64,000 nucleotides of DNA, taken from contig CP136067.1 in assembly GCA_032622095.1 (NCBI GenBank), forward strand, positions 44,123,549 to 44,187,548, read 5' to 3'. The stretch is from Siphonodentalium dalli. Taxonomy: Eukaryota > Mollusca > Scaphopoda > Gadilida > Siphonodentaliidae. Below are positions 45,289-54,385 of this stretch, piece by piece; the stretch's first letter is position 1, and each line of letters begins with the position of its first letter. The notes below the pieces were generated by a model that saw only the letters and a list, made by a program, of their open reading frames with translations, made no database searches and was not told the DNA's origin. Both the position numbers and the translations under genes were made by a program.

Positions 45289-45826
45289 TATATAATTGAC
45301 TTTGTCAAAGAGGCATAGAATTGAACATATTTTTAAAAGCACGTGTCATTCTCAATATGGTGGGACCACTATCGATCCAGATAGATGTCAAAGTCGCGAA
45401 TCAAGATGTCGATAACACCGGATCTTCTGTGCAGTAAATATCAATAGTACTGATAGAGTTCTGGTGAGTTTTCGCGTGTTTTCGTGTGTATCGGAGACTA
45501 ATGAGTTGGACGTATCTCATCTAAATATGAATACCATTTTCGAATCATGTATACACATCTATTATAGATCGATTAATTAAATTAATTGAACATCCATCTC
45601 AGCAGTCAAATTTGCTCAAACAAATAGGCGAATGAAAGATTATGTATATATAAGGCCCTGATCACAAGAACATGCATACTGTCGGTTCGGATATCAGTTT
45701 AGTCGTATCATAATCAGGTGCGTATTGAGACCCAATATGGCGAAAAAGCCCATATAGATTCAAGCTACTTCATCTTACTTGCCATGCATTAAATTTTGTC
45801 ACCAGAGACAGTGTTTCTGTTTTATT
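45289..45826 (+). repeat. direct repeat R, copy 1
   Basis: Homologous to 47810-48430 from GTATATAATTGACTTTGTCA through GAGACAGTGTTTCTGTTTT, with moderate divergence. No ORF. The pair flanks about 2 kb that itself holds repeated blocks, so the whole looks like a rearranged array rather than an LTR element. Confidence 0.85.
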
Positions 45827-46309
45827 AACTGGGGGATGTCTCTCCCAACCTCATTCAAACCGTTCATCAGGGAGACAAATCTATGTATCCATGCACTTTT
45901 CGGGCTACACCCGAAGTCAATGTTCTCTTAGTCTGGTTTTTGGCTCAATTCTAGATCTGGTGTATAACTCTGGCGAATCGCGTGGAAAGCATGACCGCCT
46001 ATATGAAACATTCTGTACTTCATGTATATACTATAGTATGGTGCATATCAAGCAAAATGGTCGGCATGACAGACGCCATCTTGTCTGGAGTCTAAGTGGC
46101 CACAAAACGCCAGGATTGTTACACTTCAGAATGGGGTTTCTGCGGTGGTCCAAACGTGATACCAAATCGAAGGCATCAAACATCAAAATCAAAATAGTGC
46201 AATTGAAACTCTCTGGGCTCTCTGTCTATTACTCGTCGATACATTTGGAGGTTCATGTGAGCCATTCCCGTTTAATGTGTGTAGATAGTTTGTAACGGAT
46301 GGCGTACAC

Positions 46310-46560
46310 GCTCTAAACATATCACGGACATTTCTCATTATTTTCAGCATCGAAGAGTCACAAATGTCGATAACTGGCGTCGTAGATATCTCATTAAAAT
46401 GTAATCATTAGCTTTCAACATCGAAAACGAAAACTATAGTGGAGTCAAGTAAGGTAGGACATCTTTAACGGTGCTCCTGGAATCATTATCTCAATGGGGG
46501 GTCCGCACTAATACTATGGAATCGATGTTCAACTTCACCGGATATTGGTCATTTAATTGT
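46310..46560 (+). repeat. direct repeat S, copy 1
   Basis: Matches 47235-47460 loosely: TTTTCAGCATCGAAGAGTCA, GAAAACTATAGT, ATTATCTCAATGGGGGG, CGCACTAATA. Confidence 0.75.
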
Positions 46561-47234
46561 ATACGGACTTCATGTGTTTCAGAAAGTCATACCAAGTTCT
46601 GTTCCGATTTTCGTCAGACTATATGAAACAATAAAGAGTGTGTATGTTATATATCAAAGATTGAAAAGAACTTCAAATTTGCGACCACTTTTTGCAAGAC
46701 ATTTCAGATTATACTAAGATTGTCGGCATTTTGTGTATTTAATCACCAATATTAAACATCGATTAAAGTGACTGGATATGGGTGTAAAGTCTTATTTCGA
46801 GACTTCGACGTAAAACCAACATTATCCCAACATATTACACTAGCTGGTTCACGTCGAAGGAAACTTGGATAGACGGACTCACAGAAAGACCTACTCAAGT
46901 CACCGATTAGTTTGAGCCGATTTTTCTTCAGAGCAGAATAGAATAATAAAGAGCGTTCTCCCAAATTAATAACAATTAATGTCAGAACGATATAATAATT
47001 TTGCGGCTGTGTGATTGGGGGATCTATTCCTGATTTGGCAAATAAAGAGCGTTTATTTTATATGTCAACGATTGTAAGCAGCTGGCAAAATGATATTACT
47101 TTGGAAAGATTTTTCAGGGTATACAAATGTTTTTGTTTTCTGTCAGCAATTCGTGTATTTAGCGACCCATCTTTTAACTTCTTCCAAATATATGGAAGTA
47201 TGAACGAGCCATGGTCATGTAATGTGCATCGGCA

Positions 47235-47460
47235 TCTAAACACCCTGAGAACATTTCTCAAATTTTCAGCATCGAAAAGTCACAATGTTCGGTATATGGC
47301 GGCGTAAATTCTCATTAAAATGTTCTCATTAGTTTTCAGGATTGAACACGAAAACTATAGTTGAGCAAAGTCAGACTGGAAATCATTACTGATGCTCCGG
47401 GAGCCATTATCTCAATAGGGGTCGCACTAATAGTTTGGAAATCGATGTATAGATGTTGGT
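47235..47460 (+). repeat. direct repeat S, copy 2
   Basis: Partner of 46310-46560 (TTTTCAGCATCGAAAAGTCA ... CGCACTAATAGTTTGG). Short AATAAAGAGCGTT words nearby recur near 46950, 47042 and 47505. Confidence 0.75.
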
Positions 47461-47564
47461 GAAGTCATAGATAAGTTGGGTACTGATTGTTCTCAGAGCA
47501 AAGAATAATAAGGAGCGTTCTAGTTAGTCTATTCCTGATATGGTAATACAACGAGTGTCCGATA

Positions 47565-47737
47565 TGTAGAGGATAAACATGTTTTTCTGGTGTGATTTGG
47601 GACGATTATCGGTGGAGTTTTGAGATGGAAAATACAGTTTTAAATACCGGCGCAGCGTGTAGCCGGTAAAACGGATATTTTGCATTGGAAAACCTACCGA
47701 AAAACGTCCCAAATCAAGCAGACAGCACGTTTATCCC
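47565..47737. repeat. foldback inverted repeat
   Basis: GGATAAACATG...TGATTTGGGACG on the left answers CGTCCCAAATCA...CACGTTTATCC on the right. Inside, TACCGGCGCAGCGTGTAGCCGGTA forms a second small stem. Confidence 0.75.
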
Positions 47738-47809
47738 CATTCTAAATCACATACATCGCAAAATCATGCTATAGCCATACAAATCTACCAACGAGTTGCT
47801 GCAGTGGGC

Positions 47810-48430
47810 GGTATATAATTGATTTTGTCAAAGAAGCATAGGATTGAACATATTTAAAAAAAAGCACATGTCATTCTCAATTTGGTGGGACCACTTTCGA
47901 TCCAGATAGATGTCAAGGGGCGGATCAAGATGTCAGTAACACCGGATCTTCTGTGCAGTAAATATCCATAGTACTGATAGAGTTCTGGTGAGTTTTCGCG
48001 TGTTTCGTATGTTTCTGAGACTGATGAGTTGGACTACTTATCTCATCTGAATATGAGTCCGTACCATATTCGAATCATGTATACACATATATTATGGGTG
48101 GATTAATTAAATTAATTGAACAGTCATCTCAGCAGTCAAATTTGCTCATTCAAAAAGGCGAATGAAAATGACGTATACATAAGTCCATGTTAACACGAAC
48201 ATGCATGCTGTCGTTTCGGATAACAGTTTAGTCGTATCCGAATCGGGTTTGTATTAAGACCCCACATGGCGAAACAATACCATACGACTATGGTAATATA
48301 AGACGGTCAAGTTGTGGACACAGTTAATACCATGTATTAAGGAGGTTATCCTGCCATATATAATAAAGACACTTCATCTTACTTGCCATGCATTAAATTT
48401 TGTCCTCAGAGACAGGGTTTGTGTTTTGAA
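47810..48430 (+). repeat. direct repeat R, copy 2
   Basis: Like copy 1 but with an additional 80-90 bp (about 48284-48365). It ends next to the truncated piggyBac-like MITE. Confidence 0.85.
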
Positions 48431-48471
48431 ATATTATAAAAATTGTTAAAAAATGTAAAAAAAAATAAATA

Positions 48472-48737
48472 TAAAATTGTTAAAGAATGTAAGAAAAAAT
48501 GGTAAAAAGTGTTAGGCCAATGCATTCTCTTATATATGCGAGGCGACCTATGGTCGACTCGCATATATAAGAGAATGCATTGGCACAGGGCATAACTGTA
48601 ACCATCACAATGTGGTCAATGGACCGGTTCCAATGATATCCATATTTGTATGGTGTTATTGAGACAGACCGAAGATATTTTAGGCTGTTGAAGATTTATT
48701 TGGGCGTTTTTGGCCGTTTTGTTGGGTAAAGGGTTAA
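48472..48737 (+). mobile_element. piggyBac-like MITE, copy 5 (5'-truncated)
   Basis: Keeps the AT-rich spacer (ATAAAATTGTTAAAGAATGT), the second hairpin (48514-48582), the right part and the terminal TTAA (48734-48737). The left end and first hairpin are missing. It shares GGGCGTTTTTGGCC with copy 4, which suggests a common subfamily. Confidence 0.85.
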
Positions 48738-49470
48738 AATAATGAAGACAGTACATTTTATAAGGCACAAAACAAAGACAGCGATGTCAAAGTATATGAA
48801 CTTTGAACCTTCCAACAGAACTCTATGCACTCTATGTACAACGTACCCGGAACAATGCTCTGTGCCAATGAGTCGCATGCTTGCACCCACCCACTGATGT
48901 CAATAAATCAAATCCAATGCAAATCAAACTTGACGGTATAGATGAATGGGCGAGTAATACAAACACGTCATAAAATGTGTACGCCTATATATCATTCACA
49001 CGGGATGGCGCACAATGTAAATAGAGTCCTGACAATGACTTTGATTTATATGCGCATGCTCAAAATCGATATCCGTCTGAGGTTTACCGTCTGCGGAATT
49101 TGTACGGATCTGGAACAGAATGCTGTGCATGGTTACCACCGCTTCAATCGTTAAGGACATATGTTAGCACCAGTCAGTTTAATTGACAGACTGTATACAC
49201 AACAAACAAGTGGCCGATGACCAAACAAGGAATATCCCTATATATATGGTGTTGTATTTACCGGGGAATAACTCAATCACACTTGCTCAAATACACGACG
49301 TTGCACCTACTATATATGTTTATTAATTAGATATCACAGTTTTGTCCAGAATAGCATGTTATCGAACTCCATGTAGGCTAATAGCGCCCTGAAACCAAGT
49401 AATATCGATTTGCGACATCTCCAATCCGATCAATGTGGATTTACAACATGCCCAAAATTTACTTCACTGC
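48738..49470. other. upstream of the GPCR, no gene seen
   Basis: No ORF of note. May hold regulatory DNA of the receptor gene. Confidence 0.4.
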
Positions 49471-49478
49471 TATATAAA
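49471..49478 (+). promoter_or_regulatory. possible TATA box
   Basis: TATATAAA lies about 390 bp upstream of the first putative splice acceptor of the GPCR. AT-rich DNA yields such words by chance, so support is weak. Confidence 0.2.
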
Positions 49479-49768
49479 ATAACGTGTATGCATCCATTTT
49501 TTTTCGACGATACTCATATGAAAGAGTTGTCAGTTACCAAGAGGCGATCTAATTAATAAATAGGATATTACGTCGGTCTCAGGCTGATATGAGGTTATAT
49601 CGGGATGATATCGGGCCTAATATCAAACATACCAAGGAATATCCTCTAATTATAGTTTCATTTGTAATAGTTATACAATTGGGGTGTTTGAACTCGATAA
49701 AAAAAGAAAGATGCGACCTTTGAGCACTTTCGTTCCTGCGCACTAATCCTTTAAATGCTGTGCAAGTC

Positions 49769-49953
49769 TTTACTTTTTACAGCTGCATGCATAATTTGTA
49801 AGACATATGTCCGTATACAGGGTATAGCTCATAATTTAACTCAAATTATCAATATTTCAGAAAAATTATGGCTACGCTTCCGCCGACGGAAGAGACAACA
49901 ATGGGGCTCATTGACTCTATGACAGCATTTGGCAGATCCGCACCCATGAATTA
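49769..49953 (+). repeat. tandem duplication of acceptor/start region, copy 1
   Basis: 185 bp repeated as 49954-50140 (187 bp; one 2-bp indel in TAAGACATATG). It holds a polypyrimidine-like tract, the candidate 3' splice site CAATATTTCAG and an ATG at 49868. Translation from this ATG reads the first 29 GPCR codons, then runs into the second copy and stops after 48 codons. Confidence 0.93.
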
Positions 49954-50140
49954 TTTACTTTTTACAGCTGCATGCATAATTTGTAAGACACATATGTCCG
50001 TATACAGGGTATAGCTCATAATTTAACTCAAATTATCAATATTTCAGAAAAATTATGGCTACGCTTCCGCCGACGGAAGAGACAACAATGGGGCTCATTG
50101 ACTCTATGACAGCATTTGGCAGATCCGCACCCATGAATTA
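49954..50140 (+). repeat. tandem duplication of acceptor/start region, copy 2
   Basis: Second unit, continuous with the intact receptor frame. The candidate acceptor CAATATTTCAG is 7 bp before the ATG at 50055. Confidence 0.93.
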
Positions 50141-51224
50141 TACCAATTCTACAGTGGCTGCTCTTCCACAAGACAACAGTAAACTAGGATTCGGCCAGCT
50201 GGAAGACTATCCAGAATTCTTGGCGGCATATCATATCAACTTCAATTATTTGTTTTTCATAATCGCCATTGGTTTCCCTGGAAACCTCGCAGCCTTGGTT
50301 ACCATATCACAGTTAAAGCCGTTGACGTCATCTTCCTTATACATAGCTTTGCTATCCGTGTCCGATACGTTATCGCTTCTTGCTAAGCTACTGACCAATC
50401 AGCTGCTTCATAGGGATTATGACATCGGCCCTTGGGGATGCCGCATGTTGCCATTATTCGGGACGACTTTCGTTATGTTCGCCAACTGGATCCTTGTTAC
50501 CATAACGGCGGAAAGATTTGTGGCGATTTGGTTCCCTTTCAAAGTCAACCAGTGGAGTATGAAGAAGATAGCCATCGCGATTATGTCAGCTCTTTTCGTC
50601 GTTATATTTTCCCTCAATCTTCACTTTCTCTGGACTTACACCGATTATGTGCATCCGATGAAAGGAGTCGGCAGAGACTGTAAACCACTGCCCGAATACG
50701 AATACTTCGTCGACAACTATTGGATGTGGGTAGATGGACTTGTTGTCGTTATTTGTCCGTGCGTGATTATGTTTGTTTGCAACGGACTGATTATAATCGG
50801 GATAAAACGCGCTTCAGAAACTCAGAAGAAAATGATAAACAATAAGTCTGATCAAATGGTGGACAACAATAAACAGCAGCAACAGTTAACGCGCATGCTG
50901 GTGTCAGTTTCGTTACTCTTCGTAATACTCAATGCACCTAACGCAATTTTCTTCATTGTGAAACCATATTTGAAATACGAGCAACTCTCTTATGACCACG
51001 CCTTAGTGGTGCTAGTGCAGCAAATCGTATTCATTCTCTCTGACAGCAACCACGCCGTTAATTTCTATTTATATTTCGCAACGGGTAGGAAATTCCGGGT
51101 TAAATTCATGGATGTGTTCTGTTGTCGACAGAAGAAGAGGAGATCTTCCCAGTCCACTAACGGATCTGGTGTGTCAACAACGCGAACTACACAAATGTCC
51201 AAAATATCCAAGACTGACGTATAA
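50055..51224 (+). CDS. rhodopsin-class (class A) GPCR, peptide-receptor-like
   Basis: Intact 389-codon frame with seven membrane segments. N-terminus 1-60 carries sequons NYT (28-30) and NST (31-33). TM1 about 63-87 (GN at 76-77), TM2 94-117 (D104 in SVSDTL), C129 before TM3, E-R-F at 153-155 in place of DRY, TM4 171-193, C209 in the second extracellular loop (disulphide partner of C129), TM5 227-250 (P235), TM6 280-302 (P295 in LNAP), TM7 316-340 ending NFYLY (336-340) in place of NPxxY, then cysteines 356-357 (possible palmitoylation) and a Ser/Thr-rich tail. ERF and the NFYLY variant are seen in invertebrate neuropeptide-type receptors of the FMRFamide/TRH-like assemblage, so the likely ligand is a peptide; it cannot be named. 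The start at 50055 is chosen because 49868 leads to an early stop. A 5' untranslated exon is implied by the acceptor TTTCAG just upstream. Confidence 0.95.
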   Translation: MATLPPTEETTMGLIDSMTAFGRSAPMNYTNSTVAALPQDNSKLGFGQLEDYPEFLAAYHINFNYLFFIIAIGFPGNLAALVTISQLKPLTSSSLYIALLSVSDTLSLLAKLLTNQLLHRDYDIGPWGCRMLPLFGTTFVMFANWILVTITAERFVAIWFPFKVNQWSMKKIAIAIMSALFVVIFSLNLHFLWTYTDYVHPMKGVGRDCKPLPEYEYFVDNYWMWVDGLVVVICPCVIMFVCNGLIIIGIKRASETQKKMINNKSDQMVDNNKQQQQLTRMLVSVSLLFVILNAPNAIFFIVKPYLKYEQLSYDHALVVLVQQIVFILSDSNHAVNFYLYFATGRKFRVKFMDVFCCRQKKRRSSQSTNGSGVSTTRTTQMSKISKTDV

Positions 51225-51330
51225 CCAATAGCTCATAAGTTAAAGTTTGAGTTCAGTGGCGACTTTGATAGACGTAATTGATATATAGTGTATATGTTCC
51301 TTCCGGACTCAGCCCTCTGCACTCACGGGT

Positions 51331-51753
51331 CCTACTAAAAGCCGACCGTGCCAGACCGCACCAGTCCCCATCTCAGGGGTCCGAGTGAGATGGGGCATGC
51401 ACTATCGTACAGAATAGACATGTATGTACCAAAGTTCCAATCCCCAAGTCTATAGCTTGAGCGGAAACGGCACTAATAACCATTAACTTGCGGCCGGTTC
51501 CGTCAGGCACGCAAAATCCAAAAAGGCACTGACTGCAACTCCCCTATAACTGCCTGACCACAGAAGGGACAACATATCATGCAGCAAATACCCACCTGCA
51601 TAATTCTTGGGGGCGATCGGGCAAGTTTATCTAGCTGTAGTGGAAGTGAATAAATTAACCCATACGCTGCTGTCGAATTCGCTATGCCTCATATCGCTCG
51701 GACCCCTGGGGAGGTGCGACCGGTGCGGATGGGTGCGGTTGGCTTTTAGTACG
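51331..51753. mobile_element. MITE with about 60-bp inverted ends, just 3' of the GPCR
   Basis: Left arm CTACTAAAAGCCGACCGTGC ... CAGGGGTCCGAG; right arm CTCGGACCCCTGGGGAGG ... GGTTGGCTTTTAGTA. The arms are imperfect complements over about 60 bp and GC-rich against the AT-rich surroundings. The short frame at 51607-51789 lies partly in it and is not a gene. Confidence 0.72.
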
Positions 51754-51978
51754 ACTTGCACTCAGACGCCCGTGTACATGTGTAAATAGTTCCTCGACGT
51801 CGCGCTTTAATCGTAAATTTTCCCCATACATTGTTGACGTGGCCCTAACAGTATTCCCAAGCCTTGCACTTCAGCGTGTAATTGTCAGAGTCCGTGGTCG
51901 ATGTTCGCATAAATATTCTACTTCAACTTCAACTTTTTAATCAGTCTTTTAACATGGGTTCATTTAGACTGTATATGT

Positions 51979-52248
51979 TCATAACATATTTACAATAATA
52001 AATGAATCACGTGATTCAGGACAAATCTGCCCTAATTTGGAAGAACCTTCCAAGAAACAAGAAAGCCCGTCCGCCAAAGGTAATGTTAAGGAACTATCAC
52101 CATCAGAGGGCCGGGTGTCTGCCCTATGTCGTTTTCCATGAATGGTGATTCCATGGTGCAATGACTGCACAGAATCGACCCCCACAATAATTGTGACAAT
52201 ATATACCCCAAAGATCAATATAAAATTATTAAGTACTATGTAGTACAA
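51979..52248 (-). other. ORF with neuropeptide-precursor-like layout (weak)
   Basis: Minus-strand frame of 89 codons whose first usable codon is TTG; no ATG is in frame upstream before a stop (about 52276). It starts with a hydrophobic stretch (FILIFGVYIVTIIVGV), then QSLHHGITIH followed by GKR (an amidation and dibasic cleavage signature), then a hydrophilic part and two Cys (SCFLEGSSKLGQIC). That order is like small amidated-peptide precursors with a two-Cys associated peptide. With no start codon, homologue or splice evidence it may be chance. It would be convergent with the GPCR about 750 bp away. Confidence 0.2.
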
Positions 52249-52427
52249 TGTAGCACATTTATGGACATAAATATATCAATCCTAATTCAGTTTAAAAGGT
52301 TGCATTCGATTCAATGTATCATGCCCAGGAACCTGTGTCATCAATCAAGTCTCTCGCACAATGTGGTTTTGATTTTAAATTTGTTTAAACATATATCAAC
52401 GTTTGTCTGACGGGGTAAACTACTCAT

Positions 52428-52502
52428 TAATGATATATTTGTGAGGTCGGGGGATTATTTGTAGCGGCAAGGAAAATGATTAAACTCTACTGAGTGAGCT
52501 GT
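52428..52502 (+). repeat. short dispersed repeat (paralogue of 24836)
   Basis: Shares ATTTGTAGCGGCAAGGAAAA and neighbouring bases with 24836-24912. Confidence 0.7.
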
Positions 52503-52690
52503 GATCGAACAATTTGTGATGTCGTCGATTTAACAGAAGATACTTATCACTTTCTATACTAAATGGATTCTCACAGTCAGTTAAAAAGTGAACATCGGAA
52601 TGTTCTATTATGATGTAATGTTCACCATGGGAACATGAAAATGTTTCCATGTTTTGAACTGATGAAATATTATCTCTACGGATGTAGCCA

Positions 52691-53460
52691 CACTGCCAAA
52701 AAGTATTTTCTTATTTTGAGACAAATGAAACTTAAAATAAGAAAAATTATCTTGGGAGTATACTTAGAAAATTTTGTTGCATCATATTTTCAGATAGCTA
52801 CAAAAATAAATTTCTTATAGAAATTTAAATTATAATTATGAGAATATTTTTCTTAATGTTTTCTAAGAAATGTTTAAATATTTTTCTCATATTTTCTTAA
52901 TAGTGAGAATTAGTTTATTAAATCACAGAAAGTCTTTTTCTCAATATCTAGAAAAAGGTAGAAATTATTATCTTATATCCTAGAAAGTCTTTTTAAATAT
53001 CTAGAAAATTTTTAGAAATATTTTCTCAAACGCCAAGAAAAAATGTTCAAGACTAGAAAACTTGGGAATATACTTAGCAAATGTTCTTGTTTTTATATCT
53101 ATAAAAATCATTTCTTAAAGCTACAATTTATTTATAATACGTTAAGAAAAGCACTTTCCTACGTTCTAGAAAAAAATTAGAAACATTTCTAGAAATTTAA
53201 GATAATGTGTTTCTTGCAATTTCTAAAATTTCTAAATTAAGATAAGTTATGGTCAACAAGGAAAATAAATGTTCTCGAAACAAGAAACGTTTTCTTGCTA
53301 AGTATATTCCGTTCTCCTAATTAGAATTTTTTTCTCACATTGTTTTGTTGAAAGGTAAATTCTTGAAATGAGAACATGGAAGTATTTTTCTCATTTCAAT
53401 AATTTACCATTCAAGAAAAACATGTGCGAATAATTTTCTAATTATGATAACTAAATTTCC
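52691..53460. repeat. AT-rich degenerate repeat built of TTTTCTTA / TCTAGAAA words
   Basis: About 770 bp with dozens of TTTTCTTA, TAAGAAAA, TCTAGAAA and ATTTCTAG words in both orientations, starting near CACTGCCAAAAAGTATTTTC and ending near TTTCCTGGTAGGACAAA. It looks like a MITE with internal palindromic repetition, decayed. No ORF. Confidence 0.65.
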
Positions 53461-54031
53461 TGGTAGGACAAATTGTTTCTTGTTTTGAAAAAAAAATATG
53501 CTTCTAAACTCTTACTTAAGATTACAAATAAGTTCCAATGTGTGCACAATCATGAGTAACACAACATTCTAACACTACAGGGAATTAATTGGTTTCCTTA
53601 AACACTAAATGCATACAAATATATTAATCGGGTACCCAAGTGCGGAACAATAGTCAAAATGTTCAAAGTTTTGGAGACGTAAATTTAATGCAACAATCCA
53701 GTTAATTATATAGATATTAATATGAATGCCATATTGTATCATCAAGCTGACATAAAAACGACTCGTTATCACTTGTACGCTTCAGTCCTGTGACCAAAAT
53801 ACATGAACGTTGCTAAAAACAAGGATTAAATAGCATATCAGGATGATACCAACACAGTAGAGTTTCGGGATATTATCTGCCCGTTGGCTATTTCTCGGTA
53901 CCAGTTTGTCATTATTGTCGAATACGATTATAATGAAATCTGCGTTGGTATTGTCAGAAATAATCTCAACAATTCGGGCATTTATCGATAAATACACCTC
54001 GTGATGTGACCTTTATTTGCTGTAAAAAACA
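53461..54031. other. no gene seen
   Basis: AT-rich. The short minus-strand frame at 53782-53997 has no recognisable domain. Confidence 0.4.
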
Positions 54032-54385
54032 TTAAAGGCCCACTTAATTTTCGAATCACCGATTATTTGTATAGTTCCTTGTAGTTTTAATAACTGAAAA
54101 CAGAAAAAACATTTCCATCTCTCGCCTCCAGAATACAACATAATTCAAACTAAGATATAGAGTTATTTCCCTTCCATTGAAAATAATACACTTTGCTGTA
54201 CAATACATGAAACTTAAGCACAAAAACACGTCGGTACCTCAACAAAAACAACATGTTCACAGTTTATTACACCGGATAAGTTGATAATACAATGTTTTGG
54301 AGCTTCCTCTTTCAAATGCTAAAAATTAATGGCATATATTTTATATAATGTGATCTGGGTGTTCGAGAATTAAGTGGGCCTTTAA
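54032..54385 (-). mobile_element. MITE family 2, copy 2 (inverted)
   Basis: Terminal inverted repeats AAAGGCCCACTTAATTTTCG and the inverse (AATTAAGTGGGCCTTT). The interior is the reverse complement of the nested copy at 11939-12458, minus about 165 bp. The ends read TTAAAGG...CCTTTAA, so a TTAA or TA target is possible. Confidence 0.82.

Noticed and set aside
45289-48430. LTR retrotransposon with R copies as LTRs
   Set aside because: No protease, RT or integrase between them, no primer-binding site, and internal repeats at other offsets.
51979-52248. Annotation as a CDS
   Set aside because: The only start is TTG and there is no homologue, so it is listed only as a weak ORF and a question.
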